Assembly (NCBI GenBank): GCA_965249205.1 | Contig: CBDFLL010000006.1 | Coordinates: 1,736,001 to 1,800,000 of the forward strand | Direction of reading: 5' to 3' | From: JAQBVV01 sp965249205 | Lineage (GTDB): Bacteria; Acidobacteriota; Vicinamibacteria; Vicinamibacterales; UBA2999 | Length of the DNA: 64,000 nucleotides | In this document: positions 1 to 7,932 of the stretch, in pieces | How the letters are laid out: each line of letters starts with the position of its first letter | How positions within the stretch are numbered: position 1 is the stretch's first letter | Made by a program: the position numbers and the translations under genes | Notes under the pieces: model-generated | Databases searched by the model: none | What the model was told of the DNA's origin: nothing | What the model saw: only the letters and a program-made list of their open reading frames with translations

Positions 1-242
1 ATCAGCAGCCGCTCGCTCCGCACCGTGTAGAGCACCTGCAGCAACAACGCGCGCAGCAGCTGTTCCGGCGGGATCGACGGACGCCCTGTGTTGGCGTACA
101 GGCCGGCGAACCTGCGCGACATCGTTCTCAGCGCTTCGTCCGTCAGCGCGCGAACCGCGCGGAGCGGATGGTCGGCTGGCACGCGCTGTTCCGGCGACAG
201 GTAGCTGAACATGTGAGTGCTTTGCTCATCGTGTCCGCGCAT
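1..242 (-). CDS. IS5-family transposase, N-terminal part (partial)
   Basis: This encodes the first 80 or so residues of the transposase; the rest lies outside the window. The start ATG (240-242) is equivalent to 28054-28056 and 61541-61543 in the other copies. The visible portion covers the N-terminal DUF772-like helical region (MRGHDEQSTHMFSYL start, then RRFAGLYANTGRPSIPPE). Whether this copy is intact cannot be judged from the window. Confidence 0.85.
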   Translation of the reverse strand, partial: MRGHDEQSTHMFSYLSPEQRVPADHPLRAVRALTDEALRTMSRRFAGLYANTGRPSIPPEQLLRALLLQVLYTVRSERLL

Positions 243-335
243 GATGGGGCTCCCTTCAGCGGTGTTGGGAGCATGGTAGTACGCCGGGATCGATCTGTCG
301 ATCCCATTTCACGGAGTTTTTCAGCAGCCTGCTAG
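1..335 (-). mobile_element. IS5-family element, copy 1 (right end only, cut by window edge)
   Basis: This is the terminal 335 bases of an insertion sequence found twice more in full (26858-28149 and 60334-61636). It contains the start of the transposase gene on the minus strand and the terminal inverted repeat, ending in CTAG at 332-335. The visible part matches copy 2 and differs from copy 3 at least at one base (C/T near position 9). The element is fused to the beginning of the HD-GYP gene on its right. All three copies have the same orientation. The family call rests on the transposase and on CTAG fitting the YTAR target of the IS5 group. Confidence 0.9.
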
Positions 336-352
336 ACCGCCTCTCGTCGATC

Positions 353-1363
353 GTGAAACCCGACCGCGCCGCGATTCTGCTGGTCGACCCCGACACGGGC
401 GCGATCGTGCCTCGAGCGGTGCGCCCTGCCGGCGCCTACTCATCAGTATCCGAGTTTGCCAGCTCGACGGTCGTGCGTCAGGCGATGGAGGCGCGTGACG
501 CCTTCATCGTGCATGACGTGCGAATGGATTCGCGCCTGCAGGACGCGGCCAGCGTATTGCTCGCCGGTGTTCGTTCGGTGATTTGCGTGCCGCTGCTCGG
601 GCGATCTGGAGCGATTGGTGCGCTGTATGCGGACAAGCTCGGTCTGGAGCAGTTCGCTCCAGACCTGGCCGAGTATGCATCGGCATTCGCTGGGCACGCG
701 GCGGCGGCGCTGGAGACGGCTCAGTTGTACGACGATCGTGAGCGGCACTTTCGCGCGACGCTCCAGGCGTTTGCGAAGGCGATTGACGCCAGGGATCGCT
801 ACACCGCCGGGCATTCAGAGCGCGTGACGGCGTATACGCTCGTGCTTGCGCGCCAGAGCGGTCAGCACGCGACGGAGTTTGAAACGATCCGCCGCGCGGG
901 TCTCCTGCACGACATTGGCAAGGTCGGTGTGCCGGATGCGGTGTTGCTGAAGCCGGGTAAGCTGGATGCTGCCGAGCGCACGCTTATCGAGGCACACGTC
1001 ACTATCGGATACGACATGCTGGTCACGCTGCCATTCCTGGGCGCGTCGCTCCCGGCGGTGAGGGGCCATCACGAACGGTGGGACGGTGCGGGCTATCCGG
1101 ACCGGCTGGCCGGCCTGGGCATTCATCCGCACGCGCGTTTGATGGCGGTGGCCGACAGCTACGATGCGATGACGTCGGCGCGTCCCTACCGGGCGGCGCT
1201 GTCAGCAGAGGAGGCGGCGCGACGCCTGCGGGCCGACAGTGGCACGCAGTTCGACCCTGCGGCGGTCGCCTTGTTTGATGTCGTCGAGCAGGAGTTCGCG
1301 GCCCTCCATCAGGCCCCCGACGCGCCAGCGGCGCGGGCGCAGCTACTGCGTCCCATCGACTGA
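353..1363 (+). CDS. GAF/HD-GYP cyclic-di-GMP phosphodiesterase, N-terminus removed by IS
   Basis: The protein has a GAF domain (about 1-125) followed by an HD-GYP domain (about 140-320). Visible metal-site and signature residues are H-D at 186-187 in LLHDIGK, H-H at 239-240 and G-Y-P at 247-249. HD-GYP proteins hydrolyse c-di-GMP. The first annotatable start is GTG at 353, but the frame stays open upstream into the IS end (LLDRLSSI before VKPDRAAILL), and this is what a GAF domain's first helix looks like. The gene is therefore the 3' part of a longer sensor, perhaps with an FHA domain in front as in relatives, truncated by IS insertion. Expression from the present start is doubtful. Confidence 0.85.
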   Translation: MKPDRAAILLVDPDTGAIVPRAVRPAGAYSSVSEFASSTVVRQAMEARDAFIVHDVRMDSRLQDAASVLLAGVRSVICVPLLGRSGAIGALYADKLGLEQFAPDLAEYASAFAGHAAAALETAQLYDDRERHFRATLQAFAKAIDARDRYTAGHSERVTAYTLVLARQSGQHATEFETIRRAGLLHDIGKVGVPDAVLLKPGKLDAAERTLIEAHVTIGYDMLVTLPFLGASLPAVRGHHERWDGAGYPDRLAGLGIHPHARLMAVADSYDAMTSARPYRAALSAEEAARRLRADSGTQFDPAAVALFDVVEQEFAALHQAPDAPAARAQLLRPID

Positions 1364-1924
1364 CGGGGCAGGCGCCGGGGTGGCACCGTCGATCTGCCAG
1401 GTGTCGCCGTTCTTACGCTGCGTAATCAGGTCGTGGTGTTCAGCGGTCGTTTGGCGCGCCCCTGAGTTCGGTGTGCAGGTGTGGGCGCTGCGGAGCTCAA
1501 CGTGAGCCAGCGCGGCGTCGGTGGGATTCATCTCGATCTGCATACCGGTAAAGATCACCTCGTAGACGAGACAGTCATCGAACGAGCGCTGCATGGTCAG
1601 CTCGGTCTCGCGTGGCAGTGTTGGAAAGACCTCCCTCACGCCGGGGAGGTCACGGTTGCGATAGGCGGTGCGGAACCGTTCCATGGCCGTCTCGATATTC
1701 GCCGCCTCCTGTGACGTTGTGTCCTGCGGTTCTGCCGTCAGCCAGGGGATTGCGACCACCGCCGCGACGATCAACGCGCCCGCCGCCGAGCCCATCAAGA
1801 CCCATCTGTTCGAAGGCGCGCGTTGCGGCACCTGTGACCGCGGCGCGTCGGCCGCGCTTGCTCGAGGCGTTTCAGGTCGTCTCTCTCGCGCGACCCGCTC
1901 TGGGGCGGCGGGCCGTGCGGCCAT
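1343..1924 (-). pseudogene. C-terminal TM and extracytoplasmic part of the adjacent Ser/Thr kinase, out of frame
   Basis: This reading frame overlaps the end of the kinase gene (stop at 1872) and encodes a Pro/Arg-rich linker, one transmembrane helix (WVLMGSAAGALIVAAVVAIPW, about residues 42-62) and a roughly 130-residue outer domain with two Cys and no recognised fold. Kinase, linker, TM and sensor domain is the usual order in bacterial PknB-like kinases. A run of eight C at 1939-1946 (G on the coding strand) separates the frames, and losing one base joins them. I read this as the displaced C-terminus of the kinase and not an independent gene. It could be a sequencing error or a real phase change. 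Confidence 0.65.
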
Positions 1925-3023
1925 CGCGATCGGTCGCGCCCCCCCCGGCGGCTTCGTTCTTTAACTTCAACTTCAGGGGAGAAGCTGCAGGCGCGTCGGC
2001 CTTCGGAGATGACTCATCAGCCGGAGTTGGCGCGGCGGTTGGACTGGAACCGGACGCCGTGCGGGACCTCCGCGCGTGCGTGGTGGGCGTGACGACCGTT
2101 TCGTCGAAACGCGCCGCGCCAGTCACGACGTTGATCGTCGGTTCAGGCGGTGACACCTCCGCCGGTGCCGCCCGCCGGATGACCACAGTGTGGTCGTCCG
2201 CCGCCGGCGTGGCCTCCTGCCCGCCGAGGATCGCCGTGCGCATTTCAGTCAGATCCTGGAAGCGCCTTTCGGGCGCCTTTTCGAGCGCGCGCATGACCAC
2301 CCGCTCCAGCGCGGCCGGTAGTCCGGGGGAGATCTGGGCGAGCGAGGGCGGGTCCTCGTGCGGTAGCCGATGCAGCAGCCCGTCGTCGAGGCCCCCCTTG
2401 AACGCCTGCCGGTAGCTCAGCAGCTCGTAGGCCACCGAACCCAAGGAAAAAATGTCGCTTCGATGGTCCACGGGCCGTCCGAGCATCTGCTCCGGCGACA
2501 TGTAGTTCAGCGATCCCATGAGTGAGCCGTCCTGCGTCATGGCGGACCCTTCGATACGGGCGATACCGAAGTCGAGAATCCGCACGACGCCCTCTCGGTC
2601 GACCATGATGTTCGCGGGTTTGATGTCCCGATGTACGATGCCGGCGCGATGGGCAAAGGCGAGGCCGGCGCAGATCTGCTCGAGGTACGAACGCTTGTCT
2701 GACAGCGGAAGCGCGCGCCGCGAATGGATGATCTCCGCGAGCGATTCGCCGTCGACAAATTCCATCGCCATGTACGGCTGGTGGTCGTGCTCGCCGCTGG
2801 CATAGACCGTGATGATGTTCGGGTGACGCAGCGCGGCAGCCGCTCGGGCCTCTCTGAGGAATCGGTCGAGGACTTCCTTGGCTCGGATTTCCTCGCGAAT
2901 GACCTTGATCGCGACCTGGCGGCCCAACTCCGGATCGCGGCCGAGGTAGACGGTGGCCATTCCCCCGGAGCCAAGCTGGCGGAGGACCTCGAAGTTTCCG
3001 ATGTGCGACGGCAGGCTGGCCAT
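1872..3023 (-). CDS. Serine/threonine protein kinase (Hanks/PknB type)
   Basis: This is a eukaryote-like kinase that phosphorylates Ser/Thr. Motifs, numbering from ATG 3023: Gly-rich loop GSGGMATV (18-25), VAIK lysine (40), catalytic loop HRDIKPAN (121-128), DFG (141-143), then the activation segment and MSPEQM. The start is the ATG before ASLPSHIGNFEV, which places the kinase fold 10 residues from the N-terminus. The reading frame open further upstream overlaps the phosphatase gene and is not kinase-like. The frame ends at 1872 after an abnormal Arg-rich tail. The TM and sensor region lies in the other frame beyond an eight-base C run. It is paired with the PP2C gene 26 bases upstream. Confidence 0.92.
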   Translation of the reverse strand: MASLPSHIGNFEVLRQLGSGGMATVYLGRDPELGRQVAIKVIREEIRAKEVLDRFLREARAAAALRHPNIITVYASGEHDHQPYMAMEFVDGESLAEIIHSRRALPLSDKRSYLEQICAGLAFAHRAGIVHRDIKPANIMVDREGVVRILDFGIARIEGSAMTQDGSLMGSLNYMSPEQMLGRPVDHRSDIFSLGSVAYELLSYRQAFKGGLDDGLLHRLPHEDPPSLAQISPGLPAALERVVMRALEKAPERRFQDLTEMRTAILGGQEATPAADDHTVVIRRAAPAEVSPPEPTINVVTGAARFDETVVTPTTHARRSRTASGSSPTAAPTPADESSPKADAPAASPLKLKLKNEAAGGGATDRDGRTARRPRAGRARETT

Positions 3024-3049
3024 ATGTCGTTCGGCAAAAAACGGACTAG

Positions 3050-3646
3050 CTACCCCGCATCGTTCGGTACCAGTTCGACGACGATTGTCGTGGCGTTGTC
3101 CGGACCGCCGCGTGAGTTGGTTTCGTCGAGGATGGCGCGGCAGATCTCGTCGAGCGATTGCCCGTGTGCGGAGACGAGCGTGGCGATCTCGGCATCGGTG
3201 AGGACCCCGTGCACGCCGTCGGAACACAGGACCAAGCGGTCGCCTGCGCTGATCTCCATCTCGTGGATATCAACCGCCATGTCGGCCTGGCCGGAGACGG
3301 CCCGGGTCACGACGTGGCGAAGTGGATGCGTGCGTGCGGCTTCCGCGTCGATGAGCCCCTGCTCAACCTGTTCGGCTACCAGCACGGCCACATGAAGACG
3401 ATTCGCCAACCCTGACAGACGGGGATCAAGACCCACCGGCCAGGTCTTGTCGGTGTCGCTGGCGGACTCCCGGATGAATTCGGTGGCCGCTTCCGCGATT
3501 GTGGCCGAGGCCAGTTCACCGCCCGCGTGCCCACCCATGCCGTCAACGACGGCAAAGAAACCGAGGTCGGCATCTGCGACGTAGCGGTCTTCGTTCTTCG
3601 TGCGCACGCGCCCAGGATCGGTCCCGGCTCCGAACCTCAATTGCAT
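3050..3646 (-). CDS. PP2C-family protein Ser/Thr phosphatase, short form
   Basis: This is the likely partner that reverses the neighbouring kinase. Conserved parts are RTKNEDR, VVDGMGGHAGG (Asp-Gly metal ligands, about 35-39), CSDGV and GGPDNAT. At 198 aa it is about 45-50 residues shorter than the usual 240-250. The central block carrying GTT and GDSRxY with the preceding strands is absent: the chain passes from LANRLHVAVL straight to EQVEQGLIDAEAARTHP, near position 3382. The fold would lose core strands and one metal ligand, so activity is uncertain. There is no Shine-Dalgarno sequence; a TATTCT hexamer lies 7 bases before the ATG. Confidence 0.88.
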   Translation of the reverse strand: MQLRFGAGTDPGRVRTKNEDRYVADADLGFFAVVDGMGGHAGGELASATIAEAATEFIRESASDTDKTWPVGLDPRLSGLANRLHVAVLVAEQVEQGLIDAEAARTHPLRHVVTRAVSGQADMAVDIHEMEISAGDRLVLCSDGVHGVLTDAEIATLVSAHGQSLDEICRAILDETNSRGGPDNATTIVVELVPNDAG

Positions 3647-3653
3647 GGTTCAG

Positions 3654-3659
3654 AGAATA
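3654..3659 (-). promoter_or_regulatory. Candidate -10 element (TATTCT) of a leaderless PP2C-kinase transcript
   Basis: TATTCT lies 7 bases before the phosphatase ATG and no ribosome-binding site is visible, so transcription would start at or next to the start codon. One of eight similar cases in the window. Confidence 0.4.
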
Positions 3660-3692
3660 CAAGCGTGGCGCGCCAAGAGAAAGCGAGGCGCG

Positions 3693-4577
3693 TCAACGCT
3701 CGCCCCATTTCAGCTTCTCCCTGAGCACTTCGAAGTAGCCCCGCGCGGGGGCTTTCACGAGACGCAGGACCTGTTCGGACTTTCGCACCTGCACGGTGTC
3801 GCCGTCGTTCAGCGGATAGCCCGACTGCCCATCGTATGTCACGAAGACCTCGTCTGGCCCGCTGTCCGCGTGTGCCCGGACCTCGACTAAGGCGCTGCCG
3901 GGAATGACCACAGGCCGGTTTGTGAGCGTGTGCGGCGCGATCGGCGTGAGCACGAGCGCGTTCACCATCGGATGCACGATTGGGCCGCCCGCCGCGAGGT
4001 TGTAGGCAGTCGAGCCAGTGGCGCTGGCGATGATCAGCCCGTCCGCCTTCACTCGCGTGACGAATCCTCCGCTCACCGAGACAGAGAGTTCGATGGCGCG
4101 GGAGAGCGCCGTCTTGGTGAACACGACGTCGTTCAAGACGATGCGCGAGTCCACCTGCTGGCCTTGTCGGTAAGCGTCGGCCGCCAGCATCGCCCGCGTG
4201 TCGATCGAGGCTGTGCCGGCCAGCACCCCTTCAAGAGAGGACGTCAGTTCGTCGATGCGGATCTCCGTCAGAAATCCGAGACTGCCGAAATTCACACCGA
4301 GGATCGGGACGTCGCGGCCCGACTGGGCGATCCGGGCCGCCATCGAGAGCAGCGTGCCGTCGCCGCCGAGCACGATGACGAGGTCAACCTCCCGTGGTAG
4401 CGCGTCCCGCGACATGGTCGTGGCGCCATGCGCGGTGTCGCCCGCAAGTGTCGCGGTCTCGCGTTCGTACAGGGCTTCGATATCGCGCTCGCGCAGCCAC
4501 GGACCGAGTCGCGCCACGTGCTCAGACGCTGCCACGAGGCCCTGCTTCGCAACGATGCCAACGCGTTGAATAGTCAT
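3693..4577 (-). CDS. nadK: NAD kinase
   Basis: The enzyme phosphorylates NAD to NADP, using ATP or polyphosphate, in the cytoplasm. The 294-aa length is typical. The phosphate-binding GGDGT is at 71-75, followed by GVNFGSLGFL, the NDVV motif near 150 and the Gly-rich TGSTAYNLAAGGP that binds NAD. The start ATG (4577) overlaps the tlyA stop in an ATGA, so the two are translationally coupled. It is the last gene of the ymdB-xseA-xseB-ispA-tlyA-nadK run. The PP2C gene starts just beyond, in the same direction. Confidence 0.96.
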   Translation of the reverse strand: MTIQRVGIVAKQGLVAASEHVARLGPWLRERDIEALYERETATLAGDTAHGATTMSRDALPREVDLVIVLGGDGTLLSMAARIAQSGRDVPILGVNFGSLGFLTEIRIDELTSSLEGVLAGTASIDTRAMLAADAYRQGQQVDSRIVLNDVVFTKTALSRAIELSVSVSGGFVTRVKADGLIIASATGSTAYNLAAGGPIVHPMVNALVLTPIAPHTLTNRPVVIPGSALVEVRAHADSGPDEVFVTYDGQSGYPLNDGDTVQVRKSEQVLRLVKAPARGYFEVLREKLKWGER

Positions 4578-5305
4578 GGCTGCAAGTGGAGGAGGAACTC
4601 GGCGTTGCCCTTCTGACCGGTAATCGGCGAAGGCGTTGACGCCGCCCGAGTCAATCCTACTGCAGCAGCCGCGACTCGGATCTCTTCGACCACTCGCGCG
4701 TGGATTGCCGCATCGTGAATGACGCCCTTGCCCACCTCCGCGCGGCCGGCCTCGAACTGCGGCTTCACAAGGACGATAACGTCAGGGTCTGCGCGCAGCA
4801 GCGGCGGGATCACTGGAAGAATCTGCCGCAGCGAGATGAACGAGACGTCGATGCACACGAGGTCTATCGGTCCCGGCAGATCGGCCAACGTCAGGCGTCG
4901 CGCGTTGAAGTGTTCGATGATCACGACGCGTGGGTCGCTGCGGAGCTTCCAGGCGAGCTGGCCGTGGCCGACGTCGAGGGCCACGACGCGAGGCGCACCT
5001 CGTTGTAGGAGCACATCGGTGAATCCACCGGTCGATGCACCGATGTCGAGCGCATCCCGCCCATCGACCGCAATATCGAACGTGTCGAGCGCGTGCGCGA
5101 GCTTCACGCCGCCGCGCCCGACGTACGGATGGTCGGGGCCGAGGACGGTGACGTCAGCGTCCGATTCGACGTGAGTGCCTGCCTTGCCGATGACCTGCCC
5201 ATCGACGCTGATTTGCGCCGCCATGATCAAGGCGCGTGCGCGTTCGCGCGAGGGGGCGAGTCCCTTCTGTGTCACCAACTGATCGAGGCGAATCTTGGGC
5301 GTCAA
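4574..5305 (-). CDS. tlyA: TlyA-family RNA methyltransferase (S4 plus RrmJ/FtsJ fold)
   Basis: An S4 RNA-binding domain (about 1-60, RLDQLVTQKG...ISVDGQVIGKAG) is joined to an FtsJ-like SAM methyltransferase with the SAM loop LDIGASTGGFTD. TlyA proteins 2'-O-methylate rRNA and are often mis-annotated as hemolysins. I chose the TTG at 5305, which overlaps the ispA stop (TTGA) and directly precedes TPKIRLDQLV, where the S4 domain begins. A longer reading with 31 extra residues runs inside ispA and has no family support. About 243 aa from this start. It sits between ispA and nadK as in many bacteria. Confidence 0.9.
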   Translation of the reverse strand: MTPKIRLDQLVTQKGLAPSRERARALIMAAQISVDGQVIGKAGTHVESDADVTVLGPDHPYVGRGGVKLAHALDTFDIAVDGRDALDIGASTGGFTDVLLQRGAPRVVALDVGHGQLAWKLRSDPRVVIIEHFNARRLTLADLPGPIDLVCIDVSFISLRQILPVIPPLLRADPDVIVLVKPQFEAGRAEVGKGVIHDAAIHARVVEEIRVAAAAVGLTRAASTPSPITGQKGNAEFLLHLQP

Positions 5306-6225
5306 TTCGACCTGTGCACAATCCAGCGACCGATCTGCAGGAGCCGCGATTCCGGAAGATTCGCCTGGTGCAACGCGCTTTCCGCGCGCTCCAGACATTC
5401 AGCCGCCATCCGGCGTGCAGACGCAAGACCGTAGAGCGCCGGATACGTCGGTTTGCCGGCCGCGACGTCCTTGCCGGCCGTCTTGCCCAGATGTGCTGAG
5501 ACACCCTCCACATCGAGAATGTCATCGACGATCTGAAACGCGAGGCCGAGTTCAGCAGCTGCGGCGTCAATGTGCTCGATGGTGCCGTCGTCGGCGCCGC
5601 CCATGATCGCGCCCGCTACGGCCGACACACGGATGAGCGCGCCAGTTTTCTTGGCATGCATGACGCGCAGGTCATCGGCGTCGGGTGGAGGGGTGTCTCG
5701 GCCGTGTGGGCCGGAGGCACTGGAATGAAGGTCAATGGCCTGTCCCCCGACCATGCCGATCGGGCCTGCCGCGGTCGCAACGAGGCCAACGACGCGGAGC
5801 TTGCGCGCGACCATCGCCGCGTCTGTCGCGTGCGGCGCGCGGGCGAGCAGCGCAAAGGCTTCAGTGAGCAGGCCGTCACCTGCGAGGATGGCCATACCTT
5901 CGCCGGCCACCACGTGCAGGGTCGGTCTGCCCCGGCGCATCGTGTCGTCATCCATGGCAGGCAAATCGTCGTGCACGAGCGAATAGGTGTGGATCAGCTC
6001 CAGAGCGCAGGCAGCGGGCATCGCGAACTCACGGCGCCCCCCGACGGCGTCCGCGCTCGCCAGGCAGAGCACCGGCCGGAGCCGCTTACCGCCCGCCGTG
6101 ACGCTGTAGCGCATCGCATCAGCGACCACTGATGGACAGTCCGGAGGGGTAGGGAGGACGTCGGCCAAGGCCGCTTCGATCTCTGCGCGGCTCGCGTCGA
6201 GGTAGTCCGGAAACGGCGAATCCAG
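5302..6225 (-). CDS. ispA: Polyprenyl (farnesyl/geranylgeranyl) diphosphate synthase
   Basis: The enzyme condenses isopentenyl diphosphate onto allylic diphosphates. The first Asp-rich motif (DDLPAMDD in LVHDDLPAMDDDT), GGKRLRP and the second Asp-rich motif (VDDILD) are all present. The short-chain product is inferred from family type. No ATG or GTG exists at a suitable place. A TTG at 6168 would remove the first helix. Upstream, in frame, LDSPFPDYLDASRAEIEAAL matches the family N-terminus and begins at CTG 6225, eight bases after an AAGGAG at 6234-6239. I prefer the CTG start, which gives about 307 aa. xseB ends 6 bases upstream. Confidence 0.88.
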   Translation of the reverse strand: MDSPFPDYLDASRAEIEAALADVLPTPPDCPSVVADAMRYSVTAGGKRLRPVLCLASADAVGGRREFAMPAACALELIHTYSLVHDDLPAMDDDTMRRGRPTLHVVAGEGMAILAGDGLLTEAFALLARAPHATDAAMVARKLRVVGLVATAAGPIGMVGGQAIDLHSSASGPHGRDTPPPDADDLRVMHAKKTGALIRVSAVAGAIMGGADDGTIEHIDAAAAELGLAFQIVDDILDVEGVSAHLGKTAGKDVAAGKPTYPALYGLASARRMAAECLERAESALHQANLPESRLLQIGRWIVHRSN

Positions 6226-6230
6226 ACCCT

Positions 6231-6497
6231 CTACTCCTTGGCGGAGGACGGGCGGTCGCCGTCTTCTGTCAGTGTCGCGGGAGCCGATGTCAGTTCCCCG
6301 CGTTCGTTGAGGACTTCGATGCGGCGTTCCGCTTCCTCAAGGCTGGAGTGGCAGAAGCGGGACAGCTGTACGCCACGCTCGTAGAGCTGCAGCGACGTTT
6401 CGAGCGGTAGGTCGCCGTCCTCGAGTTTCTTGACGATCGATTCGAGTTCGGCGATGGCCGCCTCGAAGTCCTTAATCGTGGGATCTGTTGATGACAT
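6231..6497 (-). CDS. xseB: Exodeoxyribonuclease VII small subunit
   Basis: A small helical subunit (88 aa) that binds XseA to form exonuclease VII. The family pattern is clear: FEAAIAELESIVKKLEDGDL followed by LETSLQLYERGVQL and a coiled-coil second helix. The start ATG at 6497 lies 26 bases inside the end of xseA. Translating from farther upstream would run through xseA. The C-terminal tail after NERGEL is Ser/Pro/Glu-rich and variable. Confidence 0.95.
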   Translation of the reverse strand: MSSTDPTIKDFEAAIAELESIVKKLEDGDLPLETSLQLYERGVQLSRFCHSSLEEAERRIEVLNERGELTSAPATLTEDGDRPSSAKE

Positions 6498-7932
6498 CGC
6501 AGTCCAATTCACCTTGTGCCAGTGTGACGCGTAGACGGTCGCCCGTGGCAACCGCCGCCGAGTCGCGGATGACGACCGTACGGTCCGCGTTCCAGCAGAC
6601 AGCATAGCCCCTGCCGAGTACGGCCAACGGGCTCAGCGCGTGCAGCCGCGCGGCCGCACCGCGCAGGCGCCTATCAGCGCCGTGCCGCACGTGCGCGCTC
6701 GCGCCAGCGAGCTTGCCGTCAGCTTCCACGAGTCGTGCGCGGACGCGGCCGAGACGTCGACGAAGGTCGAACGTCTCTAGCCCCAACCGCAGTGACTGGT
6801 AGGCGCGCTCGCGCGTCGCCACATGCGCGCGAAGACCCTGTCGCAGCTGGTGGCTGAGCTCGGCGGCGTGGCGTCCACGCATCGCGACGCGGCCCCGTAC
6901 GCCCGCGTAGCCCGGCCCCGCCAATAGGGCTCGCAGCCGCGACTCGTGGCGGCGCAGGCCCGTGTCGAGGCTCGTGTTCAGGCGATGTGCCAGTCGATCG
7001 ATACGTGCTTCGACGTCGTCCTTCTTGGCGACGACCATCTCGGCAGCTGCAGAGGGCGTGGGTGCGCGGAGGTCGGCGACGAAATCCGCGATCGTGACGT
7101 CGGTCTCGTGGCCGACTGCCGAAATCGTCGGCACCGGACATCCTGCGACCGCACGCGCGACGACCTCGTCGTTGAAGGCCCAGAGGTCCTCGATCGAACC
7201 TCCGCCGCGTCCGACAATGACGACGTCAACGCCGGGAACCTGGCCGATCGCTGCCAGGGCTCGCGCGATGTCCGGCGCAGCACCGTCACCCTGAACGCGG
7301 GTCGGGCGGAGCACGATGTGCGCGTTCGGATATCGCCGTCTGAGGACCTGGATGATGTCGCGGACGGCCGCCCCGTCGAGCGACGTGACGACCCCGATTT
7401 TCCGCGGAAGCGCTGGAAGGGGACGCTTCCGGGCCGGGTCGAAGAGGCCCTCGGCCAAGAGACGTTGCTTGAGTTTGTCGAAGGCGAGCTGCAGCGCGCC
7501 GAGTCCTTCCGGTTCGAGATGCTCGCAGACGATTTGATACTCGCCTTTAGGGTCGTACACGCTGATTCGGCCACGTACCACCACGCGTAGTCCGTCGCGC
7601 GGCTCGAACCGGAGCCCACGCACGGCAGATCGGAACATGACACCCCTGAGCTGTGCGCCGCCGTCCTTGAGCGTGAAATACATGTGGCCGGTATTCCAGA
7701 CGCGACTGTTCGACAGCTCGCCTTCGACCCAAACCTCGATATACCGATGCTCGAGCAACGCTCGGATCTGTCCCGTCAGTTCCGAGACCGTCAGAATGCG
7801 TCGTGCCGAGGGTATGTCCGATGTTGGCACAGCAGCGGCCGGTGTGGCCGCAGGCACCGCCGCTCCTGGCGCGGTCGCCGCTGGTGGATCCGGCTCGTCG
7901 AAGGGCAGGTCAAACGGAGAGTTCATGTGCAT
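6472..7932 (-). CDS. xseA: Exodeoxyribonuclease VII large subunit
   Basis: This is the catalytic subunit of exonuclease VII, which degrades single-stranded DNA to oligonucleotides. After a Pro/Ala-rich leader of about 45 residues come the OB-fold domain (VSELTGQIRALLE...EVWVEGELSN) and the catalytic core with GRGGGSIEDLWAFND and SAVGHETD. A long helical region and a C-terminal PLAVLGRGYA segment follow. The 486-aa length is slightly above the usual 400-450 because of the leader. It overlaps ymdB upstream by 23 bases and xseB downstream by 26. Confidence 0.95.
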   Translation of the reverse strand: MHMNSPFDLPFDEPDPPAATAPGAAVPAATPAAAVPTSDIPSARRILTVSELTGQIRALLEHRYIEVWVEGELSNSRVWNTGHMYFTLKDGGAQLRGVMFRSAVRGLRFEPRDGLRVVVRGRISVYDPKGEYQIVCEHLEPEGLGALQLAFDKLKQRLLAEGLFDPARKRPLPALPRKIGVVTSLDGAAVRDIIQVLRRRYPNAHIVLRPTRVQGDGAAPDIARALAAIGQVPGVDVVIVGRGGGSIEDLWAFNDEVVARAVAGCPVPTISAVGHETDVTIADFVADLRAPTPSAAAEMVVAKKDDVEARIDRLAHRLNTSLDTGLRRHESRLRALLAGPGYAGVRGRVAMRGRHAAELSHQLRQGLRAHVATRERAYQSLRLGLETFDLRRRLGRVRARLVEADGKLAGASAHVRHGADRRLRGAAARLHALSPLAVLGRGYAVCWNADRTVVIRDSAAVATGDRLRVTLAQGELDCDVINRSHD

